Source: Zingiber officinale
Taxonomy: Eukaryota; Streptophyta; Magnoliopsida; Zingiberales; Zingiberaceae
Length of the DNA: 64,000 nt
Direction: 5' to 3'
Assembly (NCBI RefSeq): GCF_018446385.1
Contig: NC_056002.1
Span: 3,893,474-3,957,473 of the forward strand
The translations under genes and the position numbers were made by a program. The notes beneath the pieces are model-generated. The model did no database searches. It saw nothing but the letters and a program-made list of their open reading frames with translations, and had not been told where the DNA came from. Below, piece after piece: positions 33,590-43,242 of this stretch (the stretch's first letter is position 1; each line of letters begins with the position of its first letter).

Positions 33590-35270
33590 AAATTAAAATT
33601 TATAAAAATATGTTAAAATTTAAAAGTCCCTAAATATGAAAATTCCTTGTAAAATATGAGATGGGCTTTTTCCACCCTTCTGACACTCTCCCTTTTACCC
33701 TTATACCCCCTCTTATTCTCCTCCACGTTTTATTTTATTTTATTTTGTTTTATTGATTTTTATTTTTTTATCAATTTTATTCTTTTCAATAATTTTTTAT
33801 TATATATTTATAATCTTCTATTTATTTTTTAATTATAGATTTTCGCATCTTTGACATATTCTCTTTCCCGCCCTCTATTATTTATCTTTATACTATTTTT
33901 CTTATTTCATTTTTTTATTTTTTATTTTTTATTAAGTATTTTCTTGACAAAAATGTTATTTGTTTTTTATATTTGTAATATGAGATTGGATCCTCTGTCT
34001 CTAATTTTTTATCCCTATATCCCACTCGTCATCTCTAGCTCACTATCGGTGTCCTTCGGTCATCGCCTCGATCAAAACTATACCTTAGAGATAGGGCTGT
34101 AAATGAACCAAGCGTTCGTGAACAAACTTGGTGTTCGGTTTGATAAAAGCTTGTTTATGTTCGTTTAATATACATAAGATTAATTAAACAAACAAGATTG
34201 AACAGCTCGTTCAACTAAACAAACAAGCTTGAATACATATGTGTTCAGCTCATTAACGTTCATGAACAACGTTCATGGACAATGTTCACGAACCATATTC
34301 ATTGATATTTTTTTTTAATATACTAAATAAATAATAAAATAAAATAAATTTAAATTATCAAGCTCAATAACCAATCAAACAACTAAAATTTTCAAAAAAA
34401 TCCAACGAGTTTGAATTGAGAGCATGATAACATTTAAATGAACCAAACTCGAACCAAGCTCAAGCCAAACTTGAATTAAGAGTTTGATAACATTTAAATG
34501 AACTAAGCTCAAGCCAAGCTTCAAACAAACTCAAGCTCATAAAAAAAAAACAAGCCAAGTTTGAACACTCATTTCAAAAACTTGGTTCATTTTAAGCTTG
34601 GCTATCAAACAAGCTTGAACACCCTAAAGCTCGGCTCAGCTTGTTTATAGTCCTACCTAGGGGAAAGGTGAATCCAGGGGGGTTGCCATCGGTTCAATCG
34701 ACGTCGAAATTCGACCGAATATAAGAAGGGACTTAGATCGACGGTGAAAGAAAGTCTACTCAGATCCGGCCGGATTTCATTGTCGATCATGTCGATGATG
34801 ATCTCACTGCGTTCACCTTCCTATATGATATAGTTTTAATCTGGACGGTGACCGGAGACCACCGATGATGGACTGGGCGACGAATGGGACATGGGAACAG
34901 GTGATATTAGGACAGAAGATTTGATCTCTTATCATTTTTTTTGTTTTTTTTAATAGTAGATTTTGGAGGTTATTATTTGTTAAAAAAAATAAAAGTAAAA
35001 TATGGATAAAAAATATAAAAACATTGATAAAAAAATAATAAATAAAAAAATAAAACTAAAGAGGTAAATAAAATAAAAAAAATAAAACTAAAGAATTAAA
35101 TAAAATTGAAATAAAATAAAATAACTGGTTATTTTTCAAAAAGGGGATAAAAAGATTATTTAATAGGAGAGAGAGGGGGGCGCTCTCAAGGGATGAGAAA
35201 AACAATTGTCGTAAAATATTCTAAAAAATTTTATAGACCTTTATAATTTTAAAAGGAAACTAATGTATAG
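33590..35270. repeat. Imperfect inverted repeat pair upstream of UTP21, with a MITE inside
   Basis: The AT-rich stretch at about 33,590-33,980 reads, in reverse complement, like about 34,910-35,260. Both contain TTTTTC...C(A/T)CCCTT, ...CTCTCCC, then TTTTATTTTATTTTATT and TTTTTTATCAAT. Low-complexity sequence inflates the match, so the ends are approximate. If real, it is a foldback element that begins within 200 bp of the UTP21 start codon and was later hit by the MITE at 34092-34655. Confidence 0.4.
34092..34655. mobile_element. hAT-like MITE, 564 bp
   Basis: Ends are inverted: TAGGGCTGTAAATGAACCAAGC at left and, in reverse complement, TAGGACTATAAACAAGCTGAGC at right. The interior is rich in AAGCTTG/CAAGCTT and GTTCATGAAC words. 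No clean target duplication is seen. It belongs to a MITE type common in plants and has no coding capacity. Confidence 0.65.
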
Positions 35271-35904
35271 TTTCAAGTAATTTAAAATAATAATTGTATA
35301 ATAAATCTGAGTTTACTGTCTATTATTTAAAAAAAAAAAAACTTAATTCTTTGAAATATTATAGAAGAAATTTTATAAATCCGGATAATCTCAGTTAGTT
35401 TGACTATTCTTGGGATGAAAATAAATCGAGAAACGCACATGGTGACTAGTCCAAAGTCCAGCATCCTTTGATTGCACCCTCTATTTGAAAGAAAAAAAAA
35501 TCCTAAAGTGATAACCTAGATATTGCGACACCAAAACCCCTTAAAAACTTTGACTACATCGATAATATATATTATCGATTTAATTTATAAACATTATCTA
35601 ATATGTGAAATGAACATATACTATATATATAGAGATTTCATATGTTGAGCGACACTTTGTGTGCGATCGGAAGCGAAATCCGACGTGGGCTATCTGACAC
35701 GACCAAAACCTAATTTTTTAATCTCTCTCTCATCTGCATGCAACAACTTTTATCTCTCATCTGCATGCAACAACTATAAAAAATTTTAATCGCTCTCTCA
35801 TCTACATGCAACAACTTTTCTCTCTTTATTTTTAAATTAAAATGATATTTTATCTTCTCTATCTTATTATTACATGAAAAAAATATTATGGTAGTGATGA
35901 TACA

Positions 35905-36240
35905 ACGTTGTAGCAGCTACTATGCAGTAGCTGCTACAACTTATAGCAGTTATTTATGCAATAGCTGCTACAACAGTGATGATACAATGTTGTAGCAACT
36001 ACTATGCAGTAGCTGCTACAACAGTGCAGAAGTTGCTACAAAGGTGCAGAAACTACTACAACGGTGCAGAAGCTGCTATAACGGTGTAGTAGTTGTTACA
36101 ATGGTGCAAAAGTTGCTACAACGGTGCAGAAGTTGCTACAACGGTACAGAAGCTGCTACAACGGTGTAGAAGCTGCTACAATGATGCAGTAATTGCTACA
36201 ACGGTGCAGTGCAGAAGCTACTATAACGGTGCAGTAGCTG
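35905..36240. repeat. 20-bp minisatellite (TTGCTACAACGGTGCAGAAG)
   Basis: About ten or more degenerate head-to-tail copies of a 20-bp unit. The stretch resumes at 38,849-38,995 after the inserted LTRs, with an inverted trend on that side (GTAGCAGTTAC). Forward ORFs across it are repeat artefacts. Confidence 0.8.
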
Positions 36241-37794
36241 TTATTGCTAGAACCTCAGGTTGTTTTGATGTGACTAAACAAGTTAAGTTAGATCCTGTGG
36301 TGTTTTAACTCTTGTGTCTAAGTGTGCAGGACTTTAGGAGCACATGAAGTCGAGCGGAAGACGCGATTAGCGAGAAGGACGGCATGGAGAGAGAGCCGAC
36401 GAGCTCGGTGCGTCCGATAGACGAGGTGCCGCGGAAGAGTACACCGGCAGACGAGAAGGAAGCGTGTTTCCAAGGGACGAGAAGCCGAAGCGGAAGATTG
36501 CTCAGGAGCAAGAGATGCAGCTAGCGAGAATGTCGGCACGGGAGAGAACCGACGGGCTCAGTGCGCCCGAGGGACCAAGAGATGCGGATGAGTAAGCCGG
36601 CGGACGAGAAGGAAGCACGCGACGATTCCTAGGGACAAGAAACCGGGAAGGAAGACTGCTTGAGGAGAAGGTCGAAAGTTGGGTTCAGGTGAGCCCTATT
36701 CCGGATGGCCGTGATCACCCAAGCAAGAGGAGCCGGAGCGGAAGACCCGGACCGAGGCGAGTTGAACTGGAGCAGAGGGCGATCAAACACGATTTATGCA
36801 AGAAGGGATAAAGTTTTACCCCCTCCCAGGCGTCTCGACCAAGGCTATAAATATAGCATTGGTCCAAGAAGCTCGACAAGACAAGCAATTCTGATCACAA
36901 CACTTGTATGTTTTCATTGTTAGTTTAACTTCTTATTTTTTTCTATGCTTGAATGTTGTAAGAGGCTTCTCCGCTTGAAAGGAGATATCTATTGCGCTTT
37001 ACTCTCCTTAGATTAACAACCTCCTCGGTTGTAATCAGGTAAACTCTTGTGCATCTTCTTTCAATTTTATTGCTCTTATTTATTTATGCAAGTGTTAGTT
37101 TAAGAAGTCCGAGAAGTGTTTGTTTTTATTTTTGCAGGGCTATTCAACCACCTTTTTAGCCGACCCCAGTGGTTCCTGTTAGGACCTTCGGACGCGGCTA
37201 GAGAGGGGGGTGTGAATAGCCGACCCCAAATTCACGTTTCTTCCTACAATTTTAGTTAGCGCAGTGAAAATAAAAGATAGAAACGAAATGGGAGAATATC
37301 AAACCTCAAACGCGACGATATAACGAGGTTCGGAGATGATACTCCTACTCCTCGGCGTGTCCGTAAGGTGGACGGATCCTATCAATCCGTCGGTGGATGA
37401 GACCCCGGAAAACCGGCTAATATAAACTCCTTCTGGGTGGAGAAACCTCGCCACAATCTCTCTTGCAACAGCAAGATCAGAGTACAAAGATAAAGCAAGA
37501 AGCCAAGAACAATATGAATGTAAAAACACTAGTTTGCTTGCCTTCTCGTCGACTGGTGATGAAGCAACGACTTCACGGATGCCAACAACAGCAGCAACTG
37601 ATCAGTTGGAGTCCAGCCGAGGGAAGCTCACACGAAGCTTCAGTAAAGGAGAGCTCAACAGATCGCAGGAGCAAGAAGAAGTCAACCTTTTCTCACATCT
37701 TTTTGTAGAGGCCTTCAACCTCGATTTATAACCTGAACCTGCGAAGAAGACAAAGAAGACACAGAAATCTAGCCGTTGTGACTCAACGGCTAGG

Positions 37795-38130
37795 CCTGGA
37801 CCGATCAGGCTATGGCCTGATCGGTCCAGGAAATCTCTGATCGGTCTGTGGACCGATCAGGCCCTAGGCTGATCGGTCCCCAGACCGATCCCAACTCTAA
37901 CAGAGAGTTGGTTACAGAGCCCTGATCGGTCTGTGGACCGATCAGGCCATAGGTGGATCGGTCCACAGACTGATCCCTCCTATTCCTTCTCCCAATCTGT
38001 TTGGTTACTGATCGGTCACCAGACCGATCAGATGACCCATAGTGAGAATCAGTGCATCACTGGATCGGTCATCAGACCGATCCAGATACCCATAGTATCA
38101 CTGGATTGGTCAGCAGACCGATCCAATTTC
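37795..38130. repeat. Array of short palindromes GATCGGTC-spacer-GACCGATC
   Basis: About eight inverted-repeat units in the inner solo LTR. The best is a perfect 13-bp arm pair, GGACCGATCAGGC-TATG-GCCTGATCGGTCC. Each unit could form a hairpin in RNA or single-stranded DNA. Confidence 0.8.
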
Positions 38131-38162
38131 GCAGTCTTAAACCCTAAAGCCTTCCTGATCTA

Positions 38163-38645
38163 GAGAACGAGCTACTGAGCCCTCTCTGACCTAGTCCGGA
38201 GAACGAGCTACCGAGCCCTCTCCAACTTCCACGTCCGGTCCAGAGAACGAGCTATCGAGCCCTCTCTGACCTAGTCCGGAGAACGAGCTACCGAACCCTC
38301 TCCGACTTCCACGTCCGGTCCAGAGAACGAGCTACCGAGCCCTCTCTGACCTAGTCCAGAGAACGAGCTACCGAGCCCTCTCTGACCTAGTCCGGAGAAC
38401 TAGCTACCGAGCCCTCTCCGACTCTATCTATTCCAGAGAACGAGCTACCGAGCCCTCTCCGACCTCCCATGCCAAGCTTCCATACTTGGACTTTTCCCCG
38501 TGTCCAGCTCCCTGCTTGGACTTTTCCCGTGCCAAGCTCCCTACTTGGACTTTTCCGTGCCAAGTCTCCATACTTAGACTTTTCCCGTGCCAAGCTCCCT
38601 GCTTGGACTTTTCCGTGCCAAGTCTCCATACTTGGACTTTTCCCA
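38163..38645. repeat. Two adjacent tandem arrays in the inner solo LTR
   Basis: 38,163-38,460 repeats GAGAACGAGCTACCGAGCCC plus TCTCTGACCTAGTCCG in units of about 35-45 bp (seven or so copies). 38,470-38,645 repeats GTGCCAAGCTCCCTACTTGG plus ACTTTTCC in units of about 30 bp (five to six copies). Confidence 0.8.
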
Positions 38646-39204
38646 AATCAGGTCAACTCAAGTCGGGTCAACCAGGTCAACCTTGACCAAAGGTTGCACC
38701 CACAATCCCCCAAGTTCCTATTCTTGTCAAACATCAAAATATAACTTCTCCATTATTGTCAAACATCAAAATATACCTCGAGTCAGGTCAACTCGAGTCG
38801 GATCACCCAGGTCAACCTTGACCTAAGGTTGCACCAACAGTTCCAACAGCTACAACGGTGCAGTAACTGCTACAACATAGTAGTTACACAATAAAACTAT
38901 TACACGTTATACCAGCTACTATACAAAAGCTGTTACAATGTGTAGCAACTATTGTGTAGTAGGCTAGTAGCTGCTATAACGTTGTAGCAGTTACATCGTC
39001 TTTAAAAATTAGCAGCACAGTGATTGTTGCATGCAATCAGATGAGAGAAAGATTAAAAAATTTTATAGTTGCATGTAGATGAAAGAGAAAAGTTGTTGCA
39101 TGCAGATGAAAGAGAGATTAAAAAAAATTGGGTTTTGACCAGGTCAGATAGTCCATATCGAATTTCGTTCACGATCGCGCATAAAATGTCGCTTAGCATA
39201 ACGA

Positions 39205-39236
<32 letters not shown>

Positions 39237-39486
39237 TGTATTTTGACTTTGGTGGAATACACTCATATATCTATTTTTTAAAATCATAAAAACTATATAT
39301 TTTTTAATTTCTGAAAAAATTACGTTGTTTTTGTCACTCGTATAAATCTCATTCTATGCGAACGCAGTCATCGTGCACGTCTGAGTCCCGCCAAATTCCT
39401 CCACTGGACTGCTTGTTTACAACAAATTCCCATAAGGCATAATCCACCTGTGCGGTCGACACCTGTTCCCTCCCCCCATCGCCCTC

Positions 39487-39582
39487 CACGTGTTCCTTCT
39501 CCCCCTTCTCCCCCTTGTCCCACACCAACCTCATCTCATCTCATCTCATCAGCTCACAAAGACACCGTCCCCCTGCTATAAA
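39487..39582 (+). promoter_or_regulatory. MFT proximal promoter: G-box and TATA box
   Basis: A CACGTG G-box (39487-39492, in CCACGTGT context) is followed by TATAAA (39577-39582), about 75 bp before the MFT start codon. G-box/ABRE sequences are the binding sites of ABI5-type bZIPs, which are reported to act on Arabidopsis MFT in seeds; direct regulation here is inference. A (TA)n run at 39205-39231 and the foldback element end at 39200 limit the unique promoter to about 450 bp. Confidence 0.5.
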
Positions 39583-39655
39583 TCCTCACTCATCCTTCTC
39601 CAACCTCGCTGCCTCTCCCTCCCTGCTCCAATCCACCAACCAATCAGCTCCACCC

Positions 39656-40535
39656 ATGGCGGGTTACGTGGACCCCCTCGTGGTGGGCAGAGTGATCGGC
39701 GACGTGGTCGACCTCTTCGTCCCTGCCTTGACCATGACCGTCCGTTTCGGGTCCAAGCACGTCAACAACGGCTGCGACGTCAAGCCCTCCCTCGCCGTCG
39801 ACCCGCCCTCAGTCCAGATCGCCGGCCGCCCTTACGACCTCTTCACTCTGGTCGACCTCCCATTAATTTTTTTTGTTCTGGTTCCGTAATTCTCCATAAT
39901 CATCGAGTCAAACGGAGTTCATTAATTTTTATTTTATTCCTTTTCCTGTCTGCGTAGGTGATGACTGATCCCGACGCACCCAGTCCAAGCGACCCCACGA
40001 TGAGAGAATGGCTCCATTGGTATAGTTTTAATTAACTGTCATCTCGAAGATTTTGACTTGTTGTCATACGATCTTTGCTGATCGATCGGTCAATCACTCA
40101 GGCTGGTGGTCAACATCCCCGGCGGGACTGATCTTTCTCAAGGTAATTAGATGTTTTATTTCGCCGTCAACGTCGTCGCTGATCACAACTGGCACGCGAC
40201 ACTTGTCGCGCCGCGATTCTTGCACGTGGATCTCGTGGCGCGACACCTGTCGAGAAGTGCATGTTGCTGGTAGTGTTGAATTGACGTGGGTGCCGTGGTG
40301 TGATTAATTGGCAGGGGAGGAGGTTGTGGGGTACATGGGGCCGCGGCCGCCGGTGGGGATCCACAGGTACGCGCTGGTTCTGTTCCAGCAGAAGAGCAGG
40401 CTGCAGGGGGTGGCGCCGCCGCCGGCGAGGGCCAACTTCAGCACTCGGGCCTTCGCGGCGCACTGCGAGCTCGGCCTCCCGGTCGCCACCGTCTACTTCA
40501 ACGCCCAGAAGGAGCCGGCCAACAGACGCCGCTGA
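39656..40535 (+). CDS. MFT: MOTHER OF FT AND TFL1-like PEBP protein, 4 exons
   Basis: Phosphatidylethanolamine-binding protein of the MFT clade, a seed-germination regulator in the ABA/GA network. Exons 39656-39850, 39958-40019, 40102-40142, 40315-40535 sum to 519 nt (172 aa). The four-exon plan with 62- and 41-nt middle exons is the classic FT/TFL1/MFT plan. MAGYVDPLVVGRVIGDVVDLF opens the protein. The anion-pocket motif DPDAPSPSDP spans 69-78, and GPRPPVGIHRY follows. Residue 83 (in REWLHW) is Trp, as in MFT, where FT has Tyr and TFL1 has His. The C terminus FNAQKEPANRRR is MFT-like. All introns have GT-AG ends and matching phases. It looks functional. (GATC)n runs at about 40543-40563 and 40616-40630 lie in its 3' region. 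Confidence 0.95.
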
Positions 40536-40639
40536 GGTTGAGGATCGATCGATCGATCGATCGGCAGTGCATACGTTGCGTGTGGTCTATATATGAATGC
40601 ATGCACCTCCTTCAGATTGATCGATCGATCTCTCTCTTC

Positions 40640-42780
40640 CTTTTTCATCTATCTTTTAGATGCGTACGTTCCCTTTCTGAATAAATTAGTGTTAACGTTT
40701 GTGAATGGAGTAATAGGAAGGATCTGTAGGTGTGTTTGTGATGAACTTGGTTGAGTCTTTGGTGAAATATTACAATCTTGTGTCTCTGCACTTGTTTTTC
40801 ATTTATATATATTTTTTATAATAGATATTGTTACATGAGATTAAGTTCATTAATGTTGGTATGGTAATCGATATTTTTCTCCACGACAAAAAAATAATTA
40901 ATATAGTTTAAGTAGCTTAATTAATATCGACTAGTTAGGTATAGCATTACTTAAATTTTTAATTAAGTCAGTTCATAAAACAAAAGATAAAAATTAAATT
41001 AGTTTGTCAAACAAAGCTTCTAATGACAAGGTCTTTCACCATTCGGCCACTTGGATAGCGTGTATAATGGTAATCATGTCGTCAGCATCATTACCAGTTA
41101 ATTATCTTTCTCCAACATGATCAGTATAACTAATTAAGGACCCATGGCCGTGGAGAATCGGACAATGTCTCTTTCTTATATATATTCTTCAATATTGCAT
41201 CGTATGAAAAACGAATAAATCCTTTAAAAAAAACTTTGATAAATTCACTGCGATGAAAGAAAAAAGGAATCGAGATCGACCACGACAAACACTAGAAAAA
41301 CGATAATTATATGGATTTAATGCATTTAATTTAAAGCCTCAGTGGATATTGCAACTGGTAATCCTCAGTCTACCGAAACTGTGCATAAACAATGCAAAGC
41401 TACGCCGCCTAATGAAAAGGTGTTTTTACCTAATCAAACTACTTTAACCTTTTTTTAATATCTCCTAGATTTTTCCTGTTGTGCTAGACAAACACAAGGG
41501 ACAGTTTTTTATTCTAGAAGTGATTGAGGGGTGTGAAAAGGCCATTCGCAAGATGCTTTTGTTTTTTAATTTGATCATTTCAACCTTTAATCATAAAAGG
41601 TTTTGAAACTTTTATTTATTTATTTTATTAAATTAGGTGTCTAGATTTCAGACGACTAATCTTATCTCTCTTGATTTATTTAACATACAAATCTAGAACA
41701 TAAATTATGCACACTCATAAATTTACCTCGGAGATATATATTCATTTTATTCGAGATTTTAATGTTGATCCTCTTATGTTTCATTTGAGTATTTTACCAC
41801 TGTATCACTTCAATTTGATTGGAGTAATGGAAGAGTAATTCATGAATTAGCTATGTTTAAGGGAAGTATAGTTAATGTCCTCTTCTCTTAAAAAAAAAAT
41901 GATAATCCCAATTAATCGTATTTACTATCTCTGGGATGACCGATCATATATCCGATTCCACGGAATTTTCATATCTCTACTACTATTCATTTTATGACTA
42001 AATTGCACCTTGGTTAATTAATAAATTGTACCTTGGTTAAATAAATATTGATATTGTAGATATATAATTTATATTATATTTAAAAAGGACAGTGGAGAAA
42101 ATTTCCTAAATAATCCATTTAGAAGATGTTGTTTTCGAGAATATAATTTAGATTATATGTAACAATATAAAAATATTATATTTCAAAGTTATTCCAAGAT
42201 TAGGTATTGTTCTTTGTTTGTCCTTTAGGTCACTTTATCATATTCTATACCATTCAATGTAATTCGCAAATCAACTATCCTTGTCAAAACTCTAATATTA
42301 TGCACGATTAAAGTGCTAAAGAGGTCTCAATGGCTGCTAAGGTGAAAAGCTACACGAATATCTAATCTTTTTTTATTGGAACATTGGTTTCATTATTATT
42401 TAATCTTTTGTTGCGTGTCAATTTAAATTACATATTAATAGAGGAAGAGAGATAAAAATTTAGTTAGAAACCATAATTCATTCAGATGAAAAAATAATAA
42501 GGCAGCGTAATAATATAACCGAACTCATATAGTGGATAATGATTAAAGTGTTGTTGTATTTTATAGTTTGTTATTTTAAGTTTTTAAGCTGTGTCTTAAG
42601 AATTTCAGATTTCCAAGCGTATTATATTTGTTATAAATTGTTAAATTCTGTAATTGGACTAAAACGGGAAATTGTGAGAAATATTTGTGCCGGGATGTAA
42701 AATAAACTAGGAAGATCCAAGTCCAAACCTGCCCAACAAAGATGGCATCTCTTCCGTTCATTTATCAACGGCCAAGATCA
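40640..42780. other. Intergenic region between MFT and HSP70-17
   Basis: AT-rich DNA with no coding sequence I can support. It includes the MFT 3' flank and the distal HSP70-17 promoter. No transposon ends were recognised. Confidence 0.4.
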
Positions 42781-42856
42781 ACCGATGATGCAATCATCCG
42801 TGCGCGATGCGCCGCGCATCCACGTCCATGGATTCCCCAACGCACTTCGCTTATTA

Positions 42857-42901
42857 CCAATCGCCACGTGTACAAAAGTTGACGCGGCGAGGCACCATTG
42901 G
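42857..42901. promoter_or_regulatory. ERSE-like and CCAAT/G-box elements upstream of HSP70-17
   Basis: On the minus strand, CCAAT-N9-CCGCG spans 42901-42883, one base off the ER stress response element CCAAT-N9-CCACG. On the plus strand, CCAAT (42857-42861) is followed two bases later by CCACGTG (42864-42870), a bZIP site. Such pairs are expected for an unfolded-protein-response target, and the gene encodes an ER chaperone. The element lies about 340-385 bp before the start codon. Function is inferred. Confidence 0.45.
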
Positions 42902-42973
42902 CCTGTTCGGCCTTTTTAATGTGGCAATTCGTGGCTTTTGCATTTTGCCACGGCTACGTTTGTTAAATAATTT

Positions 42974-43125
42974 TATAAATAAAAAAAATAAAAAGAAAAG
43001 AAAACTCCAGAAGTGAAGAGAAGCGAAGCCGAGAGGAAGACGAGAGATCTCCGCTTCCGCCTCCTTCCACGGAGCTCGACGCGTCGACGCCTTAACAGAG
43101 TCAGCATCTCCAAACCCTAACCCTA
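42974..43125 (+). promoter_or_regulatory. HSP70-17 core promoter: TATA box and telobox
   Basis: TATAAAT at 42974-42980 fits a start of transcription near 43,005-43,015. In the presumed 5' UTR, AAACCCTAACCCTA (43112-43125) is a double telobox-like motif. Confidence 0.45.
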
Positions 43126-43242
43126 TCATCCTCCAATGGTGTGATCCTACTACGCTTCTTCTTGATCTGGATTTTGATCTCATCTTTTGCCCGCTCAAAG
43201 CCCCTGCGTGATTCGTGGCCGTGCTCAAGATCTGCTGCAACG

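Larger units (their letters stand above)
37172..38844 (+). mobile_element. Inner solo LTR (1,663 bp) with GTTCC TSD
   Basis: 37177-38839, TGTTAGGACCTTCGG...GGTTGCACCAACA, flanked by GTTCC at 37172-37176 and 38840-38844. It lies inside the outer LTR at 36245-38848 and is therefore younger. No polymerase genes are present. It contains three internal repeat tracts: palindromes of GATCGGTC...GACCGATC (37,795-38,130), a GAGAACGAGCTACCGAGCCC tandem (38,163-38,460) and a CTTGGACTTTTCCCGTGCCA tandem (38,470-38,645). Confidence 0.78.
36245..38848 (+). mobile_element. Solo LTR, probably Copia/SIRE-like, inserted in the foldback element
   Basis: Starts TGCTAGAACCTCAGGTTGTT and ends GTGGTTCCAACA. It carries the GGGCTATTCAACC...TTTTAGCC end typical of abundant monocot Copia LTRs, recalled from memory. 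Both flanks are the 20-bp minisatellite of the host element. A TATA-like CTATAAATATAG lies near 36,844-36,855. A second solo LTR sits nine bases from its right end. Target duplication is not clear. Confidence 0.62.
35641..39200. mobile_element. Long-TIR foldback DNA element, split by two nested solo LTRs
   Basis: The left end (TATGTTGAGCGACACTTTGT, then GCGATCGGAAGCGAAATCCGA) is matched in inverted orientation by the right end (plus strand ...ATCGCGCATAAAATGTCGCTTAGCATA). The similarity continues for over 100 bp through GACTATCTGAC, TCAAAACC and repeated CTCATCTGCATGCAACAAC words. Without the LTR insertions the element is about 960 bp. Its middle is a 20-bp minisatellite. The end type is not one I can assign to a superfamily, and no clear target duplication is visible. 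Confidence 0.7.

Noticed and set aside
36093-36308. Open frame with repeated SCYNGAEVATTVQ-like peptide
   Set aside because: It only reflects the 20-bp tandem repeat; there is no start context, splice support or homologue.
38387-38744. Open frames on both strands in the CTTGGACTTTTCC tandem
   Set aside because: Tandem repeats inside a solo LTR create long frames without coding meaning.
43141-43242. Upstream in-frame ATG that would extend HSP70-17 by 34 residues
   Set aside because: The family signal peptide begins at 43243, the extension is not signal-like in the expected way, and an out-of-frame ATG lies just before it. The region is better read as 5' UTR.
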